Source: UBA2033 sp035345875 (GTDB lineage Bacteria > Spirochaetota > Leptospiria > Leptospirales > Leptospiraceae). Taken from it: 64,000 bases of DNA. Shown piece by piece: positions 37,798 to 46,818 of the stretch. The stretch is from assembly GCA_035345875.1 (NCBI GenBank), contig DAORDH010000010.1, forward strand, positions 1 through 64,000, in the 5' to 3' direction. The translations under genes were made by a program, and so were the position numbers. Under the pieces are notes generated by a model. The model was given only the letters and a program-made list of their open reading frames with translations, made no database searches and was not told the DNA's origin. Every line of letters starts with the position of its first letter. The first letter of the stretch is position 1.

Positions 37798-40095
37798 ATG
37801 AGCGAAAAGCCAAGCAAGTTTTCTATAATAGATATTGGAGCAATATCTATTTTTACATTGGGCGCACTATCTGTCATTATCAGTGCATTTCTTCCGCCAA
37901 ATGTATTTTCCGCTCAATTGAGCATAATAGGTGTTATCCTACTTCTTTGCTCTTTTTATTATTCATATAAATTTATTGAGAAGGCAGCCAAGGATAAACA
38001 GGTTTTTGGTAGTATACTCATTGCGATTGCTCTATCCTTGACTATTTTTACTGCAAAAAATATTCTAAAATTACTGCAAACAGCAGAAGAGTCTTCTATC
38101 TCATGGAGATTCTATTTACTCAAAGGCACTCCAGGGAAGGGGCAAATCGTTTCCGAAAAAGGTTATATTGAAAAAATTAATCATATTGAAGGTGCTAGAA
38201 AAAATATCCGCATCATTGGGATTAAGACAGAGACTTTAGAAAAACTAAATGGAACTTGGCCGATTGATTGGAGAAAGTATGCTGAGATTATCAATGCATT
38301 CCAAGGCTCAGACAGTTTACTCCTTTTCGATATTTTCTTTATGGATTATAAGCCAGCTCAAAAAGAGGCAATGGAAGCAGCCCTTAAAAATAATAAAAAT
38401 GTTATTTTTGACTATTCGATTGAATCTACTGCTGAGTCTAGAAGTTCTGTTTTAAACTTAGAAAAACGAGTCAATTTACTTCGCAAATACCAATTAAAAA
38501 ATGTTACTGATCCAGAAGACCAAGGGATTTCTTGGCTTAGTTTTGCTGTTCCACCGATTGAACCAATCTCTGAAAACTCTGCGGGTCTTGGATTTGCAAA
38601 TATTCGAAAAGAAGAAAATCTTCCGAACCGTCATATGCCACTTGTGGCAAAACTATTAAGACACGGACCCAATGGAGAAACAGAATACTTCCCGTCTATC
38701 GATTTAATTGCCGCTGCTCAGTATTATGGAATTGACGTTGTGAGTGATACAGAAGTGGTCATGGGCAAATATGTTAAACTAAAGAACATTCCTAAAAAAA
38801 TGATCAAAGACGATAAAGGCAACGAAGTTGATATAATGACGAATCCAAACCCGGAGAGAGAAATTACAATTCCTATAGATGTATACGGACAGATGGAAAT
38901 TAATTTTGTGGGTTCTCTTTATTGTTTTAGAGATGATGACTTATTTGATGTAGCAGAGTGGGGCAAAGGCTATGCCGAAAACTACTATGATACAAATACA
39001 ATCTTCTTAGTAGCAATGTATTACGCAACAGGAAGAGGGGCATCGTCTGACGTTCACTTATCTCCATACGGGGATATGTCAGGGATTGAACATCACGCTC
39101 ATGCTTTAAATACAATTTTAAATCAGAGCTTTATGGCGAGCACTTCCGAACCTGTTGATTTATTTATATTTTTAATTATTGGGATTTTAATAGGATTTGT
39201 GCAACCTAAGATAAGAACTTGGCTCGCTTTTATTTTTATATTTGCCTTTGTGATTGGCTATACTGCACTTTCTCTCGCATTGTTTTTGAAATCTAATTTA
39301 ATTATTCCTCTTCCGAGTATAATTATTGAACAATTAATGATCTTTGTGACTATCATTGGATTTAAGATTTTGACAGAGGAAGCAAACGTTAAATACATAC
39401 GAAATACTTTCTCAAAATTCGTATCTAAAGATGTGGTAGATGAACTTTTAAAACATCCAGAAAAAATTGCACTTGGGGGTTCTAGGAGAGAGATCACAAT
39501 TTTCTTTTCTGATATTAGAGGATTTACAACACTATCAGAGGCATTAAGCCCAGAAGAATTGGTGAAATTGTTAAATGAATATTTATCTAGTATGACAGAG
39601 ATTATTATTGAGACAAAAGGAACGATAGATAAATACATGGGTGATGCGATTATGGCTTTCTGGGGAGCACCGGTAGATTTAGAAGATCATGCTTATTATG
39701 CTTGTATTGCATCTTTGATCCAAATGGATAAACTAGAAAAATTGCAGAATAGTTGGAAAGAGAGAAATCTACCGTCTATCGACATAGGGATTGGACTCAA
39801 TACAGGATATGCCGTTGTAGGAAATATGGGAAGTTCTCAGAGAATGGATTATACCTGTATGGGTGACACAATCAATCTTGGTTCAAGGTTAGAGGGTTCA
39901 AATAAAACTTATGGAACAAACATCATCATTTCTGAATATACATATGAGCGTGTAAAAGATAGAGTCTATGCAAGAGAGTTAGATTTAGTTCAGGTGAAAG
40001 GAAAAACACATCCTGTTCGAATTTACGAACTCATAGGACTAGTAAATGATGATGATATTAAAAAGGTGACTAAACCAATTGTGACAACAAATTAA
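37798..40095 (+). CDS. CHASE2-type adenylate/guanylate cyclase
   Basis: A membrane receptor cyclase. I choose ATG 37798 (765 aa) because CGGAGC lies just before it; an in-frame ATG at 37753 would add 15 residues but has no ribosome-binding site. Two N-terminal membrane helices precede a large extracytoplasmic domain (about 100-430) of CHASE2 type. Further membrane helices at about 445-530 follow. The class III catalytic domain (about 560-740) has ITIFFSDIRGFTTLSE with the first metal Asp, and YMGDAIMAFWGAP with the second. It would make cAMP on an extracellular cue. Confidence 0.88.
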   Translation: MSEKPSKFSIIDIGAISIFTLGALSVIISAFLPPNVFSAQLSIIGVILLLCSFYYSYKFIEKAAKDKQVFGSILIAIALSLTIFTAKNILKLLQTAEESSISWRFYLLKGTPGKGQIVSEKGYIEKINHIEGARKNIRIIGIKTETLEKLNGTWPIDWRKYAEIINAFQGSDSLLLFDIFFMDYKPAQKEAMEAALKNNKNVIFDYSIESTAESRSSVLNLEKRVNLLRKYQLKNVTDPEDQGISWLSFAVPPIEPISENSAGLGFANIRKEENLPNRHMPLVAKLLRHGPNGETEYFPSIDLIAAAQYYGIDVVSDTEVVMGKYVKLKNIPKKMIKDDKGNEVDIMTNPNPEREITIPIDVYGQMEINFVGSLYCFRDDDLFDVAEWGKGYAENYYDTNTIFLVAMYYATGRGASSDVHLSPYGDMSGIEHHAHALNTILNQSFMASTSEPVDLFIFLIIGILIGFVQPKIRTWLAFIFIFAFVIGYTALSLALFLKSNLIIPLPSIIIEQLMIFVTIIGFKILTEEANVKYIRNTFSKFVSKDVVDELLKHPEKIALGGSRREITIFFSDIRGFTTLSEALSPEELVKLLNEYLSSMTEIIIETKGTIDKYMGDAIMAFWGAPVDLEDHAYYACIASLIQMDKLEKLQNSWKERNLPSIDIGIGLNTGYAVVGNMGSSQRMDYTCMGDTINLGSRLEGSNKTYGTNIIISEYTYERVKDRVYARELDLVQVKGKTHPVRIYELIGLVNDDDIKKVTKPIVTTN

Positions 40096-40125
40096 TTCCA
40101 AAGTATCGGAAGGTTTTCGAGTAGT

Positions 40126-42003
40126 ATGAGTTATAAATATTTAGACAAGATAAACGATCCAGTAGATTTACGAAAACTTTCCCGAGAGGAATTGAGAGAA
40201 GTTTGTTCGGAAGTAAGAACCTACATCATAGATACACTCGCAAGTGTAGGCGGACATTTTGCAAGCAACTTAGGAGTTGTAGAACTAACGGTTGCTTTGC
40301 ATTATGTATTTAACACCCCCATAGATAGACTTATTTGGGATGTAGGACATCAAACCTATCCACATAAGATTTTAACGGGAAGAAGAGAATCTCTAAAAAC
40401 AGTTCGAAAATACGGGGGCATCTCAGGATTTCCCAAAAGAGAAGAATCTCCCTATGATCTTTATAACACAGGTCATGCAGGAACTTCTATTTCTCAACTG
40501 CTAGGAGAAGCTGTTTCTAGAGATTTATTAAAAAAGAAATACAACTGCATTGCAGTGATAGGCGATGCGTCAATTGCTACAGGTATGGCGCTTGAAGCCT
40601 TAAATCATGGAGGTCATATCCGACCTGATTGCCTAGTGGTGCTAAACGACAACTATATGTCTATTTCGAAGAATGTGGGATCTATTTCGAATTATCTAAA
40701 TAATATCATCACGTCTAATTTTTTTAATAAATACAAAAAAGTATATTACACAATTTTAAAATGGCTACCACTCATTGGTCCTGCTATGGTGAGTGTATCT
40801 AGAAGATTAGAAAAAGGGTTTAAGGATTTTTTAGTTCCAGGTGCACTCTTTGAAGATTTAGGATTTCATTATTTTGGTCCGATTGATGGACATGATATTG
40901 ATAAATTAGTAACAGTGCTTGAAAAAATGAAAAACCTAGAAGGTCCTCTTCTTTTGCATGTGATCACACAAAAAGGAAAAGGTTATATACCGGCAGAGAA
41001 TGATCCAATCAAATACCATGGAGTGACTCCGTTTAATATAGAAGATGGTGCAATGAATGTAGATTCCAAGATTGGTTATAGCAAAATCATAGGAGAATGT
41101 CTCATTCAACTAACGACCAAGAATCCGGCAGTCGTTGCGATTACCCCTGCGATGATAGAGGGAAGTGGATTAAAAAATTATTCGATCAAATTTCCCCAAA
41201 ATACATTTGATGTAGGAATTGCAGAACAGCATTCTGTTGCGTTTGCAGGAGCGTTACTCGGTGGGGGAGCCATCCCTTATATGTGTATCTATTCTACCTT
41301 TTTAACAAGAGCAATGGATCAAATGGTAGAAGATATTTCTCTTATGAATCTTCCAGTGCGCTTTGTAATCGATAGAGCAGGCTGTGTGGGTTCAGATGGA
41401 GAAACACACCAAGGTCTTTTTGATTTAGGTTATCTTTGCGGTCTACCTAATATGAGTATCATCGCACCTTCAAGTGCACAAGATTTAATTGATACTATGT
41501 TTTATATGGAAAATTATAACAAAGGTCCAATTGCAATTCGATTTCCAAAAGCAAGTGAAGCAGCGGATAATATCAATTATACACAGAGAAACCAAATAGA
41601 AGAGGGCAAACTTCGATTAGTCGCAGAAGGAAAAGATGTAACTCTGATATCAATTGGGTCTATGTTAGACACTGCTAAGAAGACAAAAGCTATATTAGAA
41701 AAATCTAATATTTCGGTTGGAATCATTGATTTATTTTGGATTCGTCCACTCGATGTGGAAGGGTTAACAAATATAATTTCTAAATCAAAACAGTTTGCTA
41801 TATTAGATGAAAGTTATATAGATGCGGGTGCGTCGGGTTATGTCTTAAATCGAATTCCTCCAAAGTATTTAAATCGTTTTATTAAGACATTTGCATTTCC
41901 ACCTGACATAATAATTCATGGTGAGAAACCAGAAATATTTAAACACTATCGCATTGATGCAGATTCAATCGCCTCTGAAATTATTTCCTTTCTGAAAAAT
42001 TAA
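40126..42003 (+). CDS. dxs: 1-deoxy-D-xylulose-5-phosphate synthase
   Basis: A 625-aa thiamine-diphosphate enzyme, the first step of the MEP pathway, condensing pyruvate and glyceraldehyde 3-phosphate. Marks are ASNLGVVELTVALHYVF, DVGHQTYPHKILTGR, and the ThDP motif GDASIATGMALEALNHGG with its Asn in NDNYMSISKNVG. FDVGIAEQHSVAFAGALL is also present. It begins 30 bp after the cyclase gene. Confidence 0.96.
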   Translation: MSYKYLDKINDPVDLRKLSREELREVCSEVRTYIIDTLASVGGHFASNLGVVELTVALHYVFNTPIDRLIWDVGHQTYPHKILTGRRESLKTVRKYGGISGFPKREESPYDLYNTGHAGTSISQLLGEAVSRDLLKKKYNCIAVIGDASIATGMALEALNHGGHIRPDCLVVLNDNYMSISKNVGSISNYLNNIITSNFFNKYKKVYYTILKWLPLIGPAMVSVSRRLEKGFKDFLVPGALFEDLGFHYFGPIDGHDIDKLVTVLEKMKNLEGPLLLHVITQKGKGYIPAENDPIKYHGVTPFNIEDGAMNVDSKIGYSKIIGECLIQLTTKNPAVVAITPAMIEGSGLKNYSIKFPQNTFDVGIAEQHSVAFAGALLGGGAIPYMCIYSTFLTRAMDQMVEDISLMNLPVRFVIDRAGCVGSDGETHQGLFDLGYLCGLPNMSIIAPSSAQDLIDTMFYMENYNKGPIAIRFPKASEAADNINYTQRNQIEEGKLRLVAEGKDVTLISIGSMLDTAKKTKAILEKSNISVGIIDLFWIRPLDVEGLTNIISKSKQFAILDESYIDAGASGYVLNRIPPKYLNRFIKTFAFPPDIIIHGEKPEIFKHYRIDADSIASEIISFLKN

Positions 42004-42047
42004 AGACCTGTTTTTCTAAGACCGATTATATAGTAACGGTTAAGTAA

Positions 42048-42515
42048 ATGGAAAAAATAAATTTTGTATCTGCTCATAATGAAACAGGAAAAGACCTATT
42101 CAATCAAGGCGACATAGAAAGAGCCACTTTTTATTTTCTAAAAGCAATGGAAGAAGGAGATAGTGCGGAAAGCCTTTTCTATTTGGGTCTCATTCAGAAT
42201 CAGAATGGAAATTTTAGAGATGCACTTTCTTATTATTATAGAGCGATCCTGTTAAATCCAGATTACGGAAATCCGTGCAATGAAATTGGTGTGATTCTAC
42301 TCAGACATGGGAGAGAAAGAGAAGCAGTATTTTGGTTAAAGCGATCGGTTCGCTGCTCTTTCAATGATGCACCTCATATTCCTCTTTATAATCTAGCAAC
42401 TCTCTATAAAATGTGGAATCGTCCCGAAAGATCTCTTCAATATCTTCACAAAGCCCTAGAGCTAGCGCCTAACTTCCTAGAAGCAATCGAATTAAGAAAC
42501 CAGTTATTGTCATAG
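42048..42515 (+). CDS. TPR-repeat protein
   Basis: A 155-aa soluble protein made of about four tetratricopeptide repeats (AESLFYLGLIQNQNGNFRDALSYYYRAILLNP in segments, then NEIGVILLRHGREREAVFWL and PLYNLATLYKMWNRPERSLQYLHKALEL). It is a likely protein-protein adaptor with no named partner. It follows dxs by 44 bp and is the last gene before the CRISPR island. Confidence 0.85.
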   Translation: MEKINFVSAHNETGKDLFNQGDIERATFYFLKAMEEGDSAESLFYLGLIQNQNGNFRDALSYYYRAILLNPDYGNPCNEIGVILLRHGREREAVFWLKRSVRCSFNDAPHIPLYNLATLYKMWNRPERSLQYLHKALELAPNFLEAIELRNQLLS

Positions 42516-42524
42516 GTTGAGATT

Positions 42525-42802
42525 CCCGTGTAGGTGATACAGGGGTGTCTTACCTAATGCTGTAAACTTAGGAATTACCACCGAGGACACCGATAACTGA
42601 ACGATGAAGAAACGATTGAGAATTTTTAATTATCGTATCTTTTATTGGTGCCATGCGGTGTGGATTTGACAAGCTCACTAACCAAGCCTAGTCCGAACCG
42701 TTCATCGTCTTTCCTCTCAAAATCCATTGCCGCTCGTTCTCGGTAATAGGTGGTAATCTCTGAGAATTTCCCATTGACTGTATTGTGTCTCACTTACACG
42801 GG
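42525..42802. repeat. Long palindromic intergenic element with nested ACCACCGA palindrome
   Basis: CCCGTGTAGGTGATACA at 42525-42541 is complementary, with two mismatches, to TGTCTCACTTACACGGG at 42786-42802. Nested inside are ATTACCACCGAGGACACCGATAA near 42574 and GGTGGTAAT near 42750, the same core as the element at 35405. The 278-bp unit occupies most of the space between the TPR gene and the CRISPR promoter region. It contains no open frame of note. Confidence 0.55.
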
Positions 42803-43114
42803 ACGGAGTCGTTTATTCGTTATATCTACACAAGCGTGCTTGATCTTTTGTTTGAAATATTAGATAATCAACTGAAAGATTCGATAAAATTCCAGCATTT
42901 TAGTAAAGCACAAATATATATGTAAGTTTTCCAAAGACTCTATTTAATAAAGTGCTCTCTAAAAAAATTGAATATAATATAAAAATAATTCTAGAGAATA
43001 AAAAAGAATTCTATTGAATTTCGAGAGGGATGTCGATTCTTGATACATCTCTATAAACGGAAGGATTTACTAGGGATAAATACTAATTGTTTAGATTAGT
43101 AAAGAGAGGAAGTT
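42803..43114 (+). promoter_or_regulatory. Upstream region of the type III-B operon with an operator-like palindrome
   Basis: A 312-bp AT-rich stretch between the palindromic element and cas6. Close to the gene, ACTAAT (43082-43087) and ATTAGT (43095-43100) form an inverted repeat around TGTTTAG. TTTACTA (43066-43072) and TAGTAAA (43097-43103) form an overlapping one. GAGAGGAAG then acts as ribosome-binding site for the TTG start. The palindrome could be an operator, perhaps for the WYL regulator of the same operon, or a hairpin near the ribosome-binding site. No -35/-10 pair stands out. Confidence 0.35.
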
Positions 43115-44068
43115 TTGTTAAAGTCAAAATTAAACTTCTCGAAGGTAAGAGTTTTTTTTGAAGCACTAGAGGATTGTAAATTACCTCGTTTTAGCGGCTC
43201 TTTCCTGAGAGGAACATTTGGTCATGCCTTAAAAGAGGCTTTTTGTGTAATGGCGCATCGAAATTGCGCCAAGTGTATGGTAAGAGACTCCTGCGGATAC
43301 TTTCAAGTATTTGAAAGCCAAGATGAAACTAAAAGACAAGATGGATTCTTGTATAAGCCGCATCCGTATATCTTGACTCCTTGTTTAAAAAATGAATTTA
43401 AAAAAGGGGAAATATTAGAATTTTCCATTACAATTTTTGGGGAAGCAATTCGGTATATGCCTTATTTTATTTTCTCCTTCCAAAAAATGGGAGAAAAAGG
43501 TTTTGGAGTAGAAAGGTATAAATTTAATCTCACTCAAATAAAGGATTTTTACACAGGTAATTCTGTTTATGATGGTAGTCTTATTTCTTCTCGAAACATC
43601 ACAGAATTAACGATCCAGGAATTTGCATCTAAGCTTTGTCCAAACCCAACACAGGAGAATTTAAACTATATCCTTTCCTTTGAAACTCCTGCTCGATTTG
43701 TAGAAAATAAAAAAGATGTTCATATCCTCTCTCCTTCTATTCTATTAGATAGCATGATTCGTCGTTACAAAACGATGCATCAATTCTATGGTGAGTTTAT
43801 CGATTCAGATCTAGAATTAGGCAACCTACAACTGTCTCCTTACAAAAAACAACGTTATATTTCATGGAAACGATATTCCAACCGTCAAGGCAGAACCCTC
43901 GACCAAGGCGGAATCTCTGGTTCCTATCAAGTCTCCCTCACAGAACCTAAACTAGCACTTTTTCTTTATTGTATGGAAATCCTACATGTAGGTAAGAGCA
44001 CAACGTTCGGTCTAGGCAAAGTAGGGATTGAAAGTTTACAACAAGACATTGCAATGATTGGAGGATGA
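43115..44068 (+). CDS. cas6: CRISPR precursor-RNA endoribonuclease Cas6
   Basis: A 317-aa RAMP-fold nuclease that cuts the array transcript within repeats. The N-terminal motif FSGSFLRGTFGHALKE (26-41) and the Cys set C51, C54, C60 (NCAKCMVRDSCGY) are typical of the larger Cas6 subgroup (PF10040). The C-terminal glycine-rich loop reads HVGKSTTFGLGKVGI. The start is TTG at 43115 behind GAGAGGAAG. First gene of the effector operon, 3 bp before cmr1. The Cys cluster may bind a metal, which is an inference. Confidence 0.85.
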   Translation: MLKSKLNFSKVRVFFEALEDCKLPRFSGSFLRGTFGHALKEAFCVMAHRNCAKCMVRDSCGYFQVFESQDETKRQDGFLYKPHPYILTPCLKNEFKKGEILEFSITIFGEAIRYMPYFIFSFQKMGEKGFGVERYKFNLTQIKDFYTGNSVYDGSLISSRNITELTIQEFASKLCPNPTQENLNYILSFETPARFVENKKDVHILSPSILLDSMIRRYKTMHQFYGEFIDSDLELGNLQLSPYKKQRYISWKRYSNRQGRTLDQGGISGSYQVSLTEPKLALFLYCMEILHVGKSTTFGLGKVGIESLQQDIAMIGG

Positions 44069-44071
44069 AAG

Positions 44072-45067
44072 GTGGAAAAAATAACTTTTGAATGTGAAGT
44101 AATTACTCCTATGTTTTTAGGGGGCGTAGACGGAAAGAGTGCAGAATTGCGTGCTCCTAGTATTAAAGGAGCACTGCGTTTTTGGTGGAGAGCGATGAAT
44201 GGAGATTTGCCGCTTTCAGAGCTCCATCAAAAGGAGGCAGAAATTTTTGGAGGTGGAGGAGATGGTGGAAGAAGGAGTCAAGTGGTGGTAAGGGTGGAGC
44301 AGGGAAACTTGAATAAAGTTAGTTTGGTTTATCAAGGTAAAATTGCAAGTCAACCTAGTTTTTACACTCGACCTATAAATGCACCTATTCTTAAATATTT
44401 ATCAATCGGGACCTTTGAATTTCCTGGAAATAATCCAAGAGAATCAATAAAGGAAAATCAAAACTTTAGGATAATTATTCAGGTTATGAAGAAATTTGAA
44501 ACTGAAATAATTAAATCCCTCTTATATCTATCCACTTTTGGTGGAATTGGTTCTAAAGCAAGAAATGGGTTTGGTTCATTTAAGGTGAAAAGTATTAATT
44601 CAAGACCAGTAGATTATATTCAAATAAAGAAAAATGATTTTAAGAATATTATTCCAAAGTATTGTTCTTTTTCTCAAAATATTCGTTTATTTAAAACTTC
44701 TCAATCATTTAGTAAATGGGATAAGGCGCTCGAAGATATAGGAGATTGTTATCGATTAGCAAGATTGGAAAGTGATGGTACTAAATATAAATTCAGCAAT
44801 CGAGTTTTACTTACAGAACCTTTAAATCAAGCAAACGATCAACGTATAATTGATAGAAGAACTAAGCCATTCTTTATGAATGTTAGAAAAGAGCAAAATA
44901 ATTATACAGGATATCTTTTATATCTTCCATCAGATTATATTGAAGATACTAAAATGCTTAAAAAGCAATTATCTAAAGAGCAAATTAATAAGCAATATTT
45001 AGAGGCATGCAATATCTTTTTAAAAAAGTTAAAAACAATTTCTAAAATCACAGAGGTTGTAATATGA
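44072..45067 (+). CDS. cmr1: Type III-B CRISPR RAMP protein Cmr1
   Basis: A 331-aa Cmr complex subunit at the 3' end of the crRNA, involved in target capture. The first strand and helix read FECEVITPMFLGGVDGKSAE and LRAPSIKGALRFWWRAMNG, the Cmr1 signature. A glycine-rich loop FGGIGSKARNGFGSF comes near residue 160. The start is GTG at 44072. The end overlaps cas10 by 4 bp (ATGA), showing translational coupling. Confidence 0.93.
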   Translation: MEKITFECEVITPMFLGGVDGKSAELRAPSIKGALRFWWRAMNGDLPLSELHQKEAEIFGGGGDGGRRSQVVVRVEQGNLNKVSLVYQGKIASQPSFYTRPINAPILKYLSIGTFEFPGNNPRESIKENQNFRIIIQVMKKFETEIIKSLLYLSTFGGIGSKARNGFGSFKVKSINSRPVDYIQIKKNDFKNIIPKYCSFSQNIRLFKTSQSFSKWDKALEDIGDCYRLARLESDGTKYKFSNRVLLTEPLNQANDQRIIDRRTKPFFMNVRKEQNNYTGYLLYLPSDYIEDTKMLKKQLSKEQINKQYLEACNIFLKKLKTISKITEVVI

Positions 45068-46797
45068 ATAATTATCTATTCCTTTTCACCATTGGTCCTG
45101 TTCAATCTTTTATTGCTCAGGCACGTAAAACAAAGGATTTATTTGCAGGCAGTCAAATTTTAAGTGATTTGATAGAAGAAGCTATTAATGCATTAATAAA
45201 AATGGAACCTCAATCTGAAATTATTTTTCCAGGAAAAGGAATACCATCTAAACCAAATCGGTTTATTGCGATTATAGATAATCCTGAAATGATAGGAAAA
45301 AATTTAGAATCGATCATTAGAAATAGTTTTCGCGAAAAAGTTTTAAAAGACATAAAAGATGATTTTAAAAATATAAATGATGAAAAATTAAATTTTCATG
45401 CTAACAGTTTTTTGGAGATTTATTGGAACGCTATTCCAATAGAAAATAATTCTTATAACGCCCATGAATATACGCGTTTAGAAAAAGAGCTGGGAGAATT
45501 CAAAAATGCAAGGATTTTTAATCAGTGGGAAATAAATTCAGAGAAAAATCGAAAATGCTCTATTTGTGGAGAGAGAGATAATCTTGTTATAAAAGAAAAA
45601 CAGTTACCGAATACAATTTCTATTAAAAATGATTTTAGGTTTGAGGAAGGAGAAGGCTTATGCGGTATTTGCCTGTATAAAAGAATATATAAGGTTTCTT
45701 CAGATTCTCAAAGTTTTGATTCCACAGCGGAAATTGCAACAATGGATTCCATAGAATACTTACTAAAAAATGAAAAAGATATTTTTTTATCGTACAAAAA
45801 TCAAATTCAATCTCAGTTTTTTGATAGTCAATTATTATTTGAAGAAAATTTAAATCGGGATTATTTCAAAAAGCAGAAAAAAGAACCATTGATACCAAAT
45901 CTTAATCAGCTACAAAAGGAACTAAAAGAAATAAATAAAAAACTAGAAAAAGCAAAATTAAAATTTCAGAAATATTATGCCATAATTGTTTTTGATGGTG
46001 ATAATATGGGTAAGTGGTTATCTGGAAATAATAACCTATTAAAAGAAGACGTACCTCTTAAAGATTTTCATAAGTCTTTATCCGAATGCCTCGGAAATTT
46101 TGCAAAAGATTGTAAAGATTTTTTGAAAAATCCCAATGGAAGATCAGTTTATGCTGGAGGTGATGACTTTCTAGGATTTATTAATCTTTCTTATTTAATA
46201 AAAAGTCTTAATTATTTTTATGAAAGTTTTGATAAATTAATTAATCTACCACTGAAATCTTATTTAAAAGAAAATCAAAAACTTAGCTTTTCAGCAGGAA
46301 TAGCAGTGGCACATTATAAAACTCCTCTCTCTGAAGTTATAAATTCTGCTAGGGTTATGGAAAAAGAAGCTAAAAGTATAGATATTACTAAAGATGCATT
46401 TGCAATCACAATTTTAAAGCATTCTGGAGAGAGACAAAGTTGTAAGTTACATTGGAATGATTTAAAGGATAGTTCTAATATTTCAAAAATTGAAGAAATT
46501 GTTCAAAGTCTCCAAACAGAAAAATTTTCAAATACTTTTATGCAGAATATAGTTCAAGAATTTAAGAAATTAATTTCAAAAGATAAAAATGAGTCCTTAA
46601 ATAAAATTGTTACCGCTGAAATTGATAGATTAGTTGAAAGAGCTTATTTACTAAAAGAAGACAAAAAGGAAAATTCTGAAAAATTATCAAAAGTCGTAAA
46701 GGATTTGTATTTATATAACGATTTAAACTCAAAAAATCCTAATAATTTTTTTTCAGTTTTAGGAATTGCAGACTTTTTAAGAAAGCATAAAAATTAA
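45064..46797 (+). CDS. cas10: Cas10/Cmr2 large subunit with GGDD cyclase motif, no HD domain
   Basis: A 577-aa scaffold of the Cmr complex and predicted cyclic oligoadenylate synthetase. It begins directly with FTIGPVQSFIAQARKTKDLF, so the N-terminal HD nuclease of longer Cas10 proteins is absent. A four-Cys zinc site (CSICGERDN...CGIC) follows at about 170-205. Palm 1 has IIVFDGDNMGKWL (Asp 311-313). Palm 2 has YAGGDDFLGF with GGDD at 365-368, intact for ATP cyclisation. The C-terminus (about 470-577) is helical. Expected action: target RNA binding turns on cOA synthesis, with no DNA cleavage. Confidence 0.94.
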   Translation: MNNYLFLFTIGPVQSFIAQARKTKDLFAGSQILSDLIEEAINALIKMEPQSEIIFPGKGIPSKPNRFIAIIDNPEMIGKNLESIIRNSFREKVLKDIKDDFKNINDEKLNFHANSFLEIYWNAIPIENNSYNAHEYTRLEKELGEFKNARIFNQWEINSEKNRKCSICGERDNLVIKEKQLPNTISIKNDFRFEEGEGLCGICLYKRIYKVSSDSQSFDSTAEIATMDSIEYLLKNEKDIFLSYKNQIQSQFFDSQLLFEENLNRDYFKKQKKEPLIPNLNQLQKELKEINKKLEKAKLKFQKYYAIIVFDGDNMGKWLSGNNNLLKEDVPLKDFHKSLSECLGNFAKDCKDFLKNPNGRSVYAGGDDFLGFINLSYLIKSLNYFYESFDKLINLPLKSYLKENQKLSFSAGIAVAHYKTPLSEVINSARVMEKEAKSIDITKDAFAITILKHSGERQSCKLHWNDLKDSSNISKIEEIVQSLQTEKFSNTFMQNIVQEFKKLISKDKNESLNKIVTAEIDRLVERAYLLKEDKKENSEKLSKVVKDLYLYNDLNSKNPNNFFSVLGIADFLRKHKN

Positions 46798-46818
46798 AAT
46801 AAAAATGAGAAATAAATT

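Noticed and set aside
42516..42802. CRISPR repeat remnants upstream of cas6
   Set aside because: The repeated sequences there match the ACCACCGAT palindrome family, not the CTAACGG repeat.
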